Below, piece after piece: positions 33,761-45,939 of a stretch of DNA of 64,000 bases (positions within the stretch are counted from its first letter, which is position 1; every line of letters starts with the position of its first letter). Origin of the DNA: Ottelia alismoides (taxonomy: Eukaryota > Streptophyta > Magnoliopsida > Alismatales > Hydrocharitaceae); NCBI GenBank assembly GCA_037367405.1, contig JAZKJV010008264.1:930001-994000 (forward strand). Direction: 5' to 3'. Below the pieces are notes generated by a model. The model saw only the letters and a list, made by a program, of their open reading frames with translations, did not search any database and was not told the origin of the DNA. The translations under genes were made by a program, and so were the position numbers.

Positions 33761-35440
33761 TGATGAATCCATGATTCATCTACTTTATATAGACATCTTA
33801 GCAAAATCCCTTAATAATTCACTAATTAAATCTTTTAAAATCAATTACTTAATATTTACTAGTTATGCTAAAATTAGGGTAAAAACTATAATTAAATAAC
33901 CATTATTTCTGACCTAAATTGAACCTATTTATTTTATGTATAAAATTCATTGTTTTTAAATCTAATTTGTTCTCTATCATATTCTTTGATTAATTAATTA
34001 ACATTGCATAAGGAATTAAAATCCATAAACTCAAAAAATAAAGATAAAACACAAGAATATGACTTTATATATTTCAGACCTATTTTATCCTTATTGTTTT
34101 TATTTTACCTCTTCTGACATATAAAAAATCCATAAAAATTAGATTAATTATGTATATATTGTATATAAATTAACCCACTAATTAAATCAAATTAATCATA
34201 AATTATAAAAATCCAGTATTCTATTATATTTAGAGTACCACCAATAATATATTTTGTGAAGTTGACTTCTTTTAATTTTGGATCATGAATAAAAAGTGTA
34301 TATCTCATTGAGACGAACAACTTTCATATTGACCACTTTTTTATTTTACATCATTTGATGTTTCTTTTCTATTTTTCTTTTCCTTTTTATTTTATCTTTA
34401 TTTAATTTGTATTTTACTTTTACTTTTATTTTAATATTTTGAACTTTTTATTTTTTGTATTCTATTTTAATTAACTTTTATTTATTTTTATTATTATTTT
34501 TTCTTTAATCTTTCCTCATCTCTTCTTTTTTTCTTCTCTCTCTCTCCACCTCTTTAATCCAACCTAGGTCATGTGCCAAGCATGTGACCCGCCATCCTCT
34601 CCCCTCGCACGTGCGCCACACGAGTCATTTCCCTCCTCCCAGACACGTATTGCGCACGTAGGCCCTGTCCATCCCCCTTCCTCAACTGTTACCTCCTCGC
34701 CACCCACGATCATTACCTCATGTCACTAACCCTCTGCTCCCCGTCTCCCGCAACGCCTCCATCTCCTTGTCTCCATTCATTTATCCTCCTCTTCTATATA
34801 GCCTTCATCATCTTCCTCCTCATCCCCTATCTGCCATAGGGAGACCTCGAGCAGAGACATCCACCAGTAAGAACGGGTGACACCTCTACTTCTTGGCGAT
34901 ATCCAATATCAACACCGACCTTTTTGCTGCAGCACCTTCGAACGGCCAAGCTCACCACCTATGCCACGTGGCTCGAACGACAATCGGTCAGAGCTCAACG
35001 CCCTAGTTACCCAAGCAACTCCTCAGGTAGATTCCCCGTCTTCCCCCTCCACTCCTCTTTCATCTTCCTCTTCTTTTATTCTGCATCCCTTCGATTCATC
35101 TTCTCTACCTCCATCTTCGATCACCTCTTCTTCCTATCTCTACATTCGTGCTTCCATGCTTGATTGTTACTCTGCCTTCATGCTTAACCTTGTCGTTCGT
35201 TGTGCCACTGCAGAGCCCGAGCTTTGCTCTTCCTCATCTGCAGCACCACCTCCATCATTGGCTTGCACCCTTTCATCGACCGTCCCGCTCCGTGCTCCGC
35301 CACCTCACCTTTTGTCGATTGGCTCAACAGTATCTCGAGCCATCCACGTAGTCTACCATGTTCTGCCACCTCATCATTTGTCGATCAAGTATTTATCAAG
35401 GTGGGTGGATGTTATCCCTACTCGAGTCATAAATAGCAAA
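33761..35440 (+). repeat. LTR of element A, left copy, 3' end deleted
   Basis: Starts TGATGAATCCATGATTCATC. Matches 37839 onward through the AT-rich part, the CT-rich leader around 34530-34830 (TATATAG near 34797) and the Ser/Pro-coding-like CT-rich stretch to about 35400. Confidence 0.78.
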
Positions 35441-35454
35441 ATTTAATCCGTCAT

Positions 35455-35940
35455 GATAGGAAGAACTGGTCCCAACTCCTGGGTCAAATTTTATAAGCTT
35501 ATAGGATGACTTATAAGACCCCATTGGGCACCTCCCAATTTAGAATGGTATTTGGAAAACCTTGTCATCTGCCTGAAGAATTAATGTACAAATTAGAATG
35601 GGCAATCAAAAAGATCAATTGTAATTGTCACCAAGGAAATAAGAACAGAGATATGGATTTAAATGAGCTCTCCGAACTTAGAAACCATGCACATGGAAAC
35701 AACACAATCTATGAGTACATAGTAAAGAAATAGCATGACAAACACATTAGAGCAAAGAGTTTCGTCTGGGGGCAGAAAGTATGGGTGTTTAATGTAAGAT
35801 TGAAGATTTTTCAAGACAATTTGAAATAGAAATGGTTGTGACCTTTAATCATTAGGGAAGTACATAATAATGGTAATGTCACAAGTTCTGAGACAATAGA
35901 CAACACACAAACTAGTCAATGAACAACTGCTTAAGCACTT
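35455..35940 (+). pseudogene. Integrase C-terminus of an Athila-type polyprotein
   Basis: The frame reads DRKNWSQLLGQIL, stop, AYRMTYKTPLGTSQFRMVFG, KPCHLPEELMYKLEWAIKKI, then, after more stops, HDKHIRAKSFVWGQKVWVFN and LKIFQDNLK. These are the Athila/Ty3 integrase end motifs (AYKTPIG...F.LVYGK.CHLPVELEHKA.WAIK and the chromatin-side HDK...VLLFNSRL.LF). At least four in-frame stops make it non-functional. The only integrase trace in the window, it identifies the lineage of the surrounding LTRs. Confidence 0.85.
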
Positions 35941-36139
35941 CGTCGAATCACATGAGCAGGTGGTATAAATTCAGTATATCTCCTTCACAGAAGGTGCATA
36001 ATCACATGAAAGACCCCTTTGGACCATAAGAAACCTTAATAAATGGAGACATCCTCTTCAATGCATCTAAAAGATTCAGTCGATTACTTATATATCCACC
36101 CCTAATCTACTCGGTCCTCCGCCTGTGATTTCTCAACCA

Positions 36140-36385
36140 TACCTAGGCTAACCTAACCCGAAGTATAGGGGGACCAATATCATTATGTATACATTACGTC
36201 TATTTTTTCCTTCTCACCCCCGACAGCCTCATTTCTTGCTTTTCTGATATGCTTAGGCCCTTTAAATCCTAAGTATAAAGGACAATTTGACTTATTTTTC
36301 ATTTTTGCTCAATTATACTTAGTAGGAGCTATGTCTACATTTCACTTTGTATCATGAGGACATGGTTCAAGCTAAGTATAGGGGA
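36140..36385 (+). repeat. Hairpin-polypurine units of element A
   Basis: Three units: 36140-36173 (CCTAGG...CGAAGTATAGGGGGA), 36252-36282 (CTTAGGCCC...CCTAAGTATAAAGGA) and 36315-36385 (CTTAGTAGGAGCTATGTC ... GCTAAGTATAGGGG). They correspond to units in element 1, including the long last hairpin. The stretch 36386-37800 holds nothing else I can support. Confidence 0.75.
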
Positions 36386-37800
36386 TGTATATAGAGATTC
36401 TATATACTTTATCCATAGCTCATACTTTAATTATTTTTATCAAAAATCAAGCATGGGTATACGTTTTGTATGTTATATTAAATTCTCTATGTAAATAATA
36501 CCTATTTTTAAAAAAACCTTTTTAATAAAATTTAGGGGATATATAAAAACAAAAAAATAGCCTTTTTCAAAATAAAAATTAACTTAAGGTTTTATCCCTA
36601 ACATTTTTACTATCACTCAAGACTTGAGGAATGAAAGAAATTCGAGTTTTTATGATCGTTTGATTCAGAGTTAGTTGGTCTTAGTTATCAGGATTTGAGA
36701 CTTAATAATTCACACTTCCCTAGTTTGAAAGATATGAGCGTTATATTGCACTGTCAATCTTTACCTTATAAGAATATGATTAGCATGTATCTTACACAAT
36801 TGCATGATTGGTGAGATAAGTTGAGATTTCACTTAAGGGATTGAAACATAGATTTGAGCATAGACCGATTTAATGATATTCTAGAATGGGATAAAATCAA
36901 TGAAGGCTTCATGAAACCTGAGTGTCATCAAACCCTAGCCAATATGTGAATAAGTTCACATGCTATCAATTGATATTTACATATGTGCTAGGGTGTGATT
37001 AAATATAATAAAATTATTGATCAGTGTGCGTCAACTCTTGGTAAAAGCGGTGGAACTAGCCTACCAAGAAGAAAGACTTAGGAATAAGAAGAGCTCTCTC
37101 AATACAAAGTCATTTTCAAAGCACTTCAATCAAAGGCGAGCGCTCCCAACCATTTCAAAGTGTTTACTTGGACCAAATCTATTAGGACCAAGGATTCAGG
37201 CAAGCACCCAAAAAGGGATATGCATTGTATAGTGATACAAGTCCGGTGTAGCAAAGTATGATAGGCACTCAAAAAAAGATACACCCCAGTATACTCCCAG
37301 GAAAACAAGTGTAGACGATTTCGAGCTCTCTTGACAGACACATTGATCAACAAACAAAAAATACATGTATTGAGTAATAAGGCACTTGAGAGGACCCTTG
37401 TTCCAATGTGAGGGAGAGAAAAATTACACAAACCTATGTCCGCCATCATCTGGCTTGCCATCTACACTTTCAAGTCTGACGAACTACTGAGACGATAGAC
37501 TGAACACAAGAACTGATTTATTCCATAGTGTTGAGGATTAGGTCTTGAGGAGAATCCCTTGGATTAGAACTTTGAGTGATGTTTCGACTCAACTCTCATG
37601 ATTCCAATACATACTAAATATCATCTCTTAAGCTATATGTATAAATAGAGAGTCTGATAATTAGATAAGTTGAATTCCTTTTGACTAGAGCCGGGTTGAG
37701 CTTAGAACTCTGGGACCACTAAAACTTGGCATTGTCAATGAAACAATTCTTGAAATTCGCACATGCACAATCAGGGATTCAACCTTGTAGTTCACTAAAA

Positions 37801-37838
37801 TTTGCTTGGGGACAAGCAAAGAGCTAAGTATAGGGGTG
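37801..37838 (+). other. Terminal hairpin and polypurine tract of element A
   Basis: TTTGCTTGGGGACAAGCAAA forms a perfect stem. CTAAGTATAGGGG then leads into the LTR start at 37839. The same arrangement as 7023-7056. Confidence 0.82.
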
Positions 37839-39590
37839 TGATGAATCCATGATTCATTTATTTTATATGGACATCTTAGAAAAATCCTTTAATAATTCAT
37901 TGATTAAACCCTTAAAATCAATTAATTAGCATTCACTAACTGTACTAAAATTAGGGTTAAAATATGTAATTCAATAACCATTATTTTTGACCTAAAGTGA
38001 GCCTATTATTTCTTGTAAAAAAATCATAGTTTTTAACCTAATTTGCTCTCTATCATATTCTTTGATTAATTAGATAACATGGTGTCCATAATTAAAATTT
38101 ATAAAAATCACAAAATCAAGATAAAACACAAGAATCTGACTTTGTATATGTTGGACCTATTTTATCATTGTTATTTTTATTTCACCTTTTTCTGACCTAT
38201 AAAAAATCCATAAAAATTAGATTAATAATGTTTATAAACTATATAAATTAACCTACTAATTTAGATCAAATGAAAAAGAGGAAAAAAATCACAAATTGTA
38301 TAAATCCAATATTTTATTATATATAGAGCACCACCAAAAATAGATTTTGTGCAGTTTACCTGTTTTGATTTTGGGTCCTTCATGAAAGTTGTAGACCTTG
38401 TCCGAGACAAACAACTTTTGTTTTGATTACTTTTTGATTTGACTTCATTTCATATTTTTTTCAATTTTTTTTTACATTTCATATTTATTTATTTTTTATT
38501 TTACTTTAACTTTAATTTAATTTTTTAATCGTATTTTTATTTTAATTTAATTTTTTAAATTAACTTTTATTTATTTATTATTTTTCCTTCATCTTTCCTT
38601 CCCCTCTTCTTCTTCTTCTCTCTCTCTCCACCCATCACTCCTACCCAGGTCACTTACCAGGCACATGACCCTGCCATCCTCTCCCCTAGCACATGCGCTA
38701 CACGTGCCATCTACCTCCTCCCAGGCACGTGTTGTTCTTGCGGCCCTCCCTCCCCCTACCTGCAATTGTCACCTCCTTGCCACCCATGATCACCACCTCA
38801 CGTCGTCTCCCCTCTACCTCCCCATCTCCCGCAATGCCTTTGTCTCCTCGTCTCCATCTGTTTATCCTCCTCTCCTATATAGTTTCATCATCTCCCACCT
38901 CATCCCCTATCCGCCATAGCAAGACCTCGAACCGAGGCATCCACCAGTAATAGCAAGCGACACCTCTGCTTCTTGGCGAGATCCAAGGTCAAAGCTACCC
39001 TTGTTGCTGCAGCACCTTCACGTGGTCAAGCTCGCTACCTCCGCCCCATGGCTCCAGCGACAACCGACTGGAGCTCAATGCTCCAACCACGCAGGCGACT
39101 CCTGAAGTGGATTCCCCTTCTTCCTCCTCTACTCCTCTTTCATCTTATTCTTCTTTTATTCTACATCCCTCTGATTCATCTTCTCTACCTCCATCTCCGA
39201 TCATCTCTTCTTCCTATCTCCACCTTTACGCTTCCATGTTCGATCGCTATTCCGCACTTGCATTTCGCCTTGTTGTTCACAGTGCCATCGTGGAGTGTAA
39301 CATTTGCTCCACCTCATCTACAACATCGCCTCCATCATCAACCTGCACCCACTCACAGTCATGTGCTCCGCCACGTTATCATTTATTGACAGCCTCACCA
39401 AAAGCTCGCATCATCCCCATACTCCACCACGTACGGTGCACCTCCATCCTTCACAACTAGCATCTCCTTCGTGTTTCTCTACTCCATCAACCTCGCACGA
39501 CCACCGTTGACAGTTAATAGCTTCATCCTTCGCCTCACATATTCCACCACCGCTCAGCCGTCTGTCGATTGAGCTCCGCCTTAACGCACG
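37839..39590 (+). repeat. LTR of element A, right copy
   Basis: Starts TGATGAATCCATGATTCATT. Homologous to 33761-35400, with TATATAG near 38875. The 3' end is uncertain: the next 340 bp are the direct repeat also found before the left LTR. Confidence 0.75.
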
Positions 39591-39930
39591 AATAATTTCA
39601 TGAATATCACAAACAAGATGAAGGAATGCCTCTTGAAGTGTGGTTGTGATCATTTTCTCTAAAGTAAGAGACCTCCTATCTCAAGTCGAATTTGCCGTAG
39701 GAGACGCTTGCGAGCATGTGGATGAGATGCTTGCTTCTCGCAATCTAGTCAAAGATATGAGAAATGAATCTTCTGATATTATGTCACAAATCCAATGTAT
39801 TCTTCATGAGTGAGAAGCACCAAATAAGTTGGAGATCCACAAGTAGTCGATCCGATAGCGTGACGATGTAGCGCTGACGACGATGCTCTCGGGGTCAAGA
39901 GGTGGATGGCCACTCTTGAGAGAGGGGGGA
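39591..39930 (+). repeat. Direct repeat, copy 2 (340 bp)
   Basis: Matches 33419-33757 and likewise ends CTCTTGAGAGAGGGGGG. Here it is followed by TGATGAGAATGAG instead of a canonical LTR start. Confidence 0.7.
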
Positions 39931-39993
39931 CGTGTGATGAGAATGAGAGGGAGAGTTTGCTCTTTCAATTACGTTCTGTAAAAGTATAGTTAT

Positions 39994-42900
39994 GTGTTAA
40001 ACCCAAAAATCGTGCGGTCTAAAGTATTCCACACAAGGCGGGACCACGATGTTGCTGAGGGGGCTGCTCACAAAATCGGGATTAAAACAACAATTAACCC
40101 ACAATAGATAAATCAAGCAATGAAAGTAAATATGTGGATTTAAAATTTATTATAACTCAACAATGAAACTGTATATAGTGCAAGTAGTGTAGAGTGTCGA
40201 ACACAAGAAGCAAGCTGGTAGATCGGGGCAATCAAGCTCAAATGCGAATGTGATGTATTTGTCTATATGTGTTATTTTTGCGGGTATTTAATTTTGTATT
40301 TTTATTTAGTTTTTGATTTTATAAATTTAATTTTGATTTTTTAATTTCTGTTTTTGTATTTTCTTTTTATATTTTATAGTTTTATACTTTCTTTTTCTTC
40401 TAATAAGGATATATAACTATATAGAGTATATATGTACAAGAGAAGTAAGAGAGAGATAAAAATAGGTAAAATAGGCAAAATATAGGAAATAAAATATTTT
40501 CGTGATTTTTATATTTTTCTACTGTTTTTGTGATTTTTCTGTGTTTTTGTTAATGTTTTGGTATTTTTAAAGTAAAAAATACTCAAAATAGTGAATAAAA
40601 TTAATAGTCGAAATTAAAATGGAGATGAAAAATATCAAATAGTGTCAAAAATTCTCCAAATTACTTTTTTAAAAAAGATAATATTATAAATAAAATTTAG
40701 GAACATAAATAATAATTTTTAGGATTTTTATGTATTTTTTATATTTTTATAAAGGTTTTAAGGGTTTTGTAATTTTTATCAGTTTTCTTTTTTATTTTTT
40801 AGTGATTTTTGATCTGAAGGAAAAATATGCAAAAATACACAATATATAATTTTTTGGGAATTTTTCAAAAAAGGTTTTATATTTTTTACTAATGCAAACA
40901 TGGATGAAAATGCATGTATTTGAATTTTATAAATATGAAAATGCTGCAAAAATGTAAAATAAAAATATGCTATGAATGTGCAATGAAATATGATCTTATG
41001 CCTATTTTTAGATTTTTTTTAGAAATTTATAGATGCATGAAATAAATAGAGACAACAAAAAGAAACTACACTACTTACAAGGGCATTTTTGTAATTATTA
41101 GAAACTACAGGGGCCAAAGAGTAAATTTCTCATAAAATAATAACGCAATAAAAATATTTAAGGACCAATTACAAATAAACGAAAACCCAGGGGTATCGCT
41201 GCATAAAGGCCAAAGACCACGTGTGTTGACACACACGCCTGGTATGGACTAAATAACAGTTATAAAAAACTTGAGGATCTTACTTGCAATTTTTTCCAAA
41301 AAGTATTACTTAATTAAAAATTTTCAGGGTCAAATACAAATAACCAAGACAAGCGGGGGTCCCTTGCAAAATGGCCACGCCTCACGTACACCAGTCACGT
41401 GAAGTGATGTGGCTAGGGACTCGATTGTAGTAACTGAAAAGTGTAGGAGGTGAAATGCAACTATTAGAAAAGAAATGAACGGTCGAGGAAACTTTAAATA
41501 TTAATATAGAAATATAAAAATGGGCAAGGGTTCAAACGCAAAATACCTACGCCTACGGGAATGGATGGCTAATGTCTCCCACTTATGCCACGTATCACGT
41601 CCTGGTGTCCCGATGACGGTTCGGTGAAAACGACTACGATTAGGTGATCCTTGACGTAATCAACGACCGAGGACGAATCAATTGGACGGCAACTACTCGC
41701 ATGGGATGGCGCTCCTCATCCGACGACGGGGAGAAGGTGACGACGAACAGGAAATAAGCCTCGCCTGAGCGATCTTCTTCCGGTTGGATCTCTCCTTTCT
41801 GGCGTTCCTTAACGCTATAAAAGGGCCAGACGTGCTCGTGCAGGGTCCCTCAATGTGCTGGAAGCACCAGGATGCCCGGAGGGTCATCGGAGCTTTCCCA
41901 CAACAGTGGGGAAGCTAGAGAGCTCTAGGTACCTCCGGCCTTCTTCAAAATTGCTCCAGATGGTCTCGAGCACTCCTAAAAGCCTGAACAAAAATGGTTA
42001 AACCATCGAGAGCAAAATGCCTCGACGGTTGGCGGAGCGAACGGTGGTGGGGAAGGCAAAATGGAATCTTACCGGAGCTAGCTCCGTTAAGTGGGATGAA
42101 GGGTGATTTGTTGGGTGACTGTCGAAAAAGAAGGTGAGAATCTACTCCTAGGGCTACGGTGAATAAAAAGAACACAAGAAAAAGAAAGACGGACCTCGAA
42201 GGATGGTATGCCTGATATTGGACCTCACGGCCGTTTGCCGGAGATGGTGGTTTGGAGCCTCTTCGGCCTTCGCCCGGCCTCGCCTGGGCTGCTGGAGGAA
42301 GCATGTCACGCCTACGATCCTGAGCACCTCCCAAGGGGGCCAAAGCTGGGGTCAAAGGGGTTCAAAGGTCGAAGGGAAGCTTAGGTGGTTTTTGAATAGG
42401 TTGACAAGCAGGCAAGAAGAACGAGGCATGCAGATCGAAGAAGGAATCCAAACCTAATGCAAGCACTAGGCGTGAATCACAATTCATCGAGGAAGAAATG
42501 CCATTAATAGTGTATCGTGGAATGATGCAAGGACGCGCCTTGAAAAAATCGCAAAATCAGACGAAAACCAACATTCTAACATAGGGAGGGGGCGGGATCA
42601 AAAAGTTTACCCGTGGTCAACGGTCCGATCCACCTGGTTGGTCCACGTGGACCAGGAAAATCCTCCTGAAAAAGAATTCAAAAATCATTTAAAAATAACG
42701 GTAGATTTTATTAATTTTAGATTATTAAATAAAAAATAATTATTATTTTATAAAGTATTTTATTATTATTTTTATATAATTTTTTCGAGATTTAAAATTA
42801 CAAGTTCCCTTTTAAGGAATATATATAGGTATATTCATCTATGTATTTTAATATTTTAGTTTTATTTTGTATATTTACTTTTATTAATTTTGTTTATTAT

Positions 42901-43799
42901 TTTATTTATTTACAGCTTATTTTTATAGACTTAAGTATATTTTTATTTTATTTTTCTGATGTATTTTGTACAATTAAATAAATAGATGTGTAATCTATAT
43001 AGGTATACTTATTGGTATTTCATCTATGTTTTTTATACAAGTATTTTTTTGCATTTTATTATGTTTTTATTACTGTTTTAATATACACATACATTATAAA
43101 TAATATTTTTCAAAGTTATAAAAATATATAATTATGAAATAATGAATAATAAATAAAATGAATATTTTAATCGATACAAGTATACAATAGGGGTCCAAAA
43201 CTCAACTTTCAAACCGTAAGTCCAAAAAATATGAAACCACCTTCATTAAATAGCTTATTAAAAGTAATATAAGATTAAATGTTTTTGATACATTTTGAGT
43301 TTTTATTTGAGAGATACAGGTATGGGAAGTTGGGATTCTAGAAACTTATTCAGATAATAACTTTTTATCTGTACATTATTTTTGTATGAAATTATATTTG
43401 TATTATTCTATATATAATTATCTACAACTTTCATGCTAAAAGTTTTTTTATTTGAAGTATAGAAAGTGAAACTAAAACTAGGTCCCAAAATGAATAAAGA
43501 ATGAATTAAATAAAAGGGATCTTTATCGTATTTTGGCCCGTATGCCCCCTACATTATTCCTTGTCGACCTAGTCATCGAGATGCCTAGGTCTTGGGTTTT
43601 GGGTCATAAAATATTTGTAATATTTTATTCTTTTTCTTTTCTTTGTTCTATTATTTTGGATTAAAAACCGTATTTTATACACTATTTACACAATAATGGA
43701 TGAATGCTAAAATGTCTAAATTAAGCCTATTTACACGTATTTACTAGGGTTTTTAAGGCCAAAATGATAGAATAAAGATGATGAAATGGAGGTTCATCA
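39994..43799 (-). mobile_element. Probable solo LTR related to the element 1 LTR (3.8 kb)
   Basis: On the - strand it begins TGATGAACCTCCATTTCATC at 43799. It then follows the element 1 LTR in order: the GGTTTTGGGTCATAAAATATTT-type segment, the TTGTATACTTGTAT region near 43180, the GC-rich core (about 41560-42660) with GGTTGGTCCACGTGGACCA, the CACGTGAC stretch near 41390, and the AT-rich end with AACCCACAATAGATAA near 40100. No primer site or internal sequence on either side. No clean 5-bp duplication found. Divergence from element 1 is substantial. Confidence 0.75.
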
Positions 43800-45402
43800 C
43801 TAGGGCTGCCCTTTTTTATAATAGTTTGGATGTCCATGGATCATAATCCATGCGCTTCACAAAATCAATGGTTTAGATTATTTTGTTCTTTTAGTCAATG
43901 ACCATGATTTTGTTGCATAAATTTACAACTATAATTAAATTAAATTAAATATATTGAATTATCATCAATATAATTTAGTTCAATTAAATCAGTAAGCATA
44001 GAAAGATTAGGAAGGATGCAAGCATCCTTCCAATCATAGAGTGGATGGCGACCTTGATTTAGGACTCCAGGGTGGTCATCCACCTTCCATAGTTGGAAGG
44101 TGGCTTTCTTCTTCCAATTTTGTGAGATCTTGTATCTCACATAATCCTTCATTATTTGCAACAAATTTTATTGCAAATTTATTCAAAAAAATTATTCTAA
44201 ATTATTTGTCACAATTTCAATCATGCCATTAAAAATATGAATCACAATCTTACATAAAAAATAAAATGTAAATTGTTTTTACAATTAATTGTCCAATGTG
44301 AATCCAGTTCACATCAACATTTAATTCATAAATATTGATTATAATTAAATTTCTCTAATATATTATAAATAACATTTGTAATACATATGATTAATAGGAT
44401 AGTGATATACACATTATTCATATTATTGATAATTAAATTATATTTAATCATCTTGCCTCTATATTCTCACGTGTCCAAACAATATGAAGTATATTCAAAT
44501 TATTCATGATAATTAAATCACATTTAATCTTCAATATTCCAATGCTCAGATATATTATCAACAATGGAATTATTTTTGAACTCTTTCAAGAATAATGCAC
44601 TTTCTTCGTGGATACTTGGAGATAAGGACTGGGCAATTGTACGTTCCACGTATAGTGACTTGGATGTTGAGATCATTTCTCAAATCCAGATCTCGGGACA
44701 TCTCAAAGATGTTTGATTATATCAAAGCTATAAATCTAATCTTCTCATTGCAATTGAATAATATTCAGATCAATGTCCAACATTTGTCTGTGATTAGATT
44801 ACTTCTGTATTGAGAGGAGTTATAAAATCCAAACATATTTCATCACTTCCTTGGAATGGAAGCGTCATGGTTATACAATCGTTTATGATTACATTACCCT
44901 TAAGTATTCCTATACATGTACATCCTGCTTACTGGAAGACCTAAGATAAACTCGAAGTTTTAGATTACTTTTAGATTGTCTTCTTCAAGATTTTATCATT
45001 AAGTTTCTCATTCGGTCATTGGGAGTTGGTATCGATCATATTCTTTCCAAAAACATATATCATACCTACAAATTCTTGTCATGCTTCCAAAGTAAGACGA
45101 CCATGCATGGAATTTGATCGGTCCCATACCTCATGAGTGAGCTCATGTATTCTAGTCCAGTAGGGAACCTGTATGATCCTTTTGAGAGATCATATTACTC
45201 ATTTGCCCTCACATGCACACCAACACATCGATTTATAGACCTTTAGGTCAACAATCTAATGGTCTGCCAAGTGAACATAGACATATAGCAACACATCTAT
45301 CTCCGGTCAAATGATGCATGCATGGATCATGATAGTATATGACATAGGTCTTCATTATCTATATCTTGTTAAGTCAACTCTTTGACCTAACTCATCTAGC
45401 AC
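43800..45402. other. Unassigned repetitive-looking DNA
   Basis: Non-coding. Three adjacent perfect hairpins occur at 44005-44034, 44080-44103 and 44121-44141. The remainder (for example ACCAACACATCGATTTATAG) has the look of an old retrotransposon LTR, but I cannot name a family. Confidence 0.4.
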
Positions 45403-45584
45403 TAGGGTTGGGTATCGGGCCGGATCGGGTCGGGTTTGAGTTGGCTTGGCCCAAGCCCATTTAAGTATATGGGCTAATGGGTTGGGCCTAGGCCCATTTT
45501 ATTTTCAAAAATTAGGCCCAAGTCCAAACCCATCCCAAACAAAATGGGTCGGGTTTGGGCCGGGCCAACCCAATTTAACACCTA
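45403..45584. mobile_element. hAT-like MITE rich in GGGTTGGGCC
   Basis: 182 bp of CGGG/CCCG-rich inverted sequence. Left TAGGGTTGGGTATCGGGCC; right end, read in reverse, TAGGTGTTAAATTGGGTTGG. These resemble the common plant hAT MITE ends (TAGGGGTGT...). No 8-bp target duplication was found, so the assignment is tentative. Confidence 0.5.
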
Positions 45585-45939
45585 TGTATACCAATATCAT
45601 GTCTTCCATTCTTCTTGCATTTGTGTGGTTGTTTCTTATGCATGTGTGCATGTTTAAAACTATAAGCAAGCTAACTAATTTGTGATTTTAACATTATTTG
45701 TATGTTGGAAATAGAAATGTGGTAAAAATATGGCGACTTAAAACGTCATTCAATTCACCATTACATATTCTATTGTAGATGCGGGCACTATGACCCAATA
45801 CAGATTGGTTACTTACAGTTCTACATGCTCTAACACTTGAGGACACGGATTCCATTCTTGCATATTAATGTAATAATCTTGTATATTAATGTAATAATAT
45901 CCTCAATCCACATTAATGGATACGATTATTAATGGTAAT
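45585..45939. other. Short unassigned stretch beside a truncated LTR
   Basis: Contains a two-copy 21-base duplication at 45859-45900 (TATTAATGTAATAAT units). Ends at the abrupt start of LTR homology. Confidence 0.4.

Larger units (their letters stand above)
33761..39590 (+). mobile_element. Decayed Athila-type LTR retrotransposon with large internal deletion (element A)
   Basis: Two homologous LTRs (33761-35440 and 37839-39590, clearly diverged by eye) flank only 2.4 kb of interior. The interior retains the integrase C-terminus, hairpin-polypurine units and the terminal polypurine tract. The primer site, gag, protease, reverse transcriptase and most of integrase are gone; the deletion starts inside the first LTR and ends within integrase. 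An old insertion. Confidence 0.78.

Noticed and set aside
34877..35446. 189-codon Ser/Pro-rich frame in an LTR
   Set aside because: A CT-rich LTR leader with similar open frames in the right LTR but no shared protein sequence once frames are compared.
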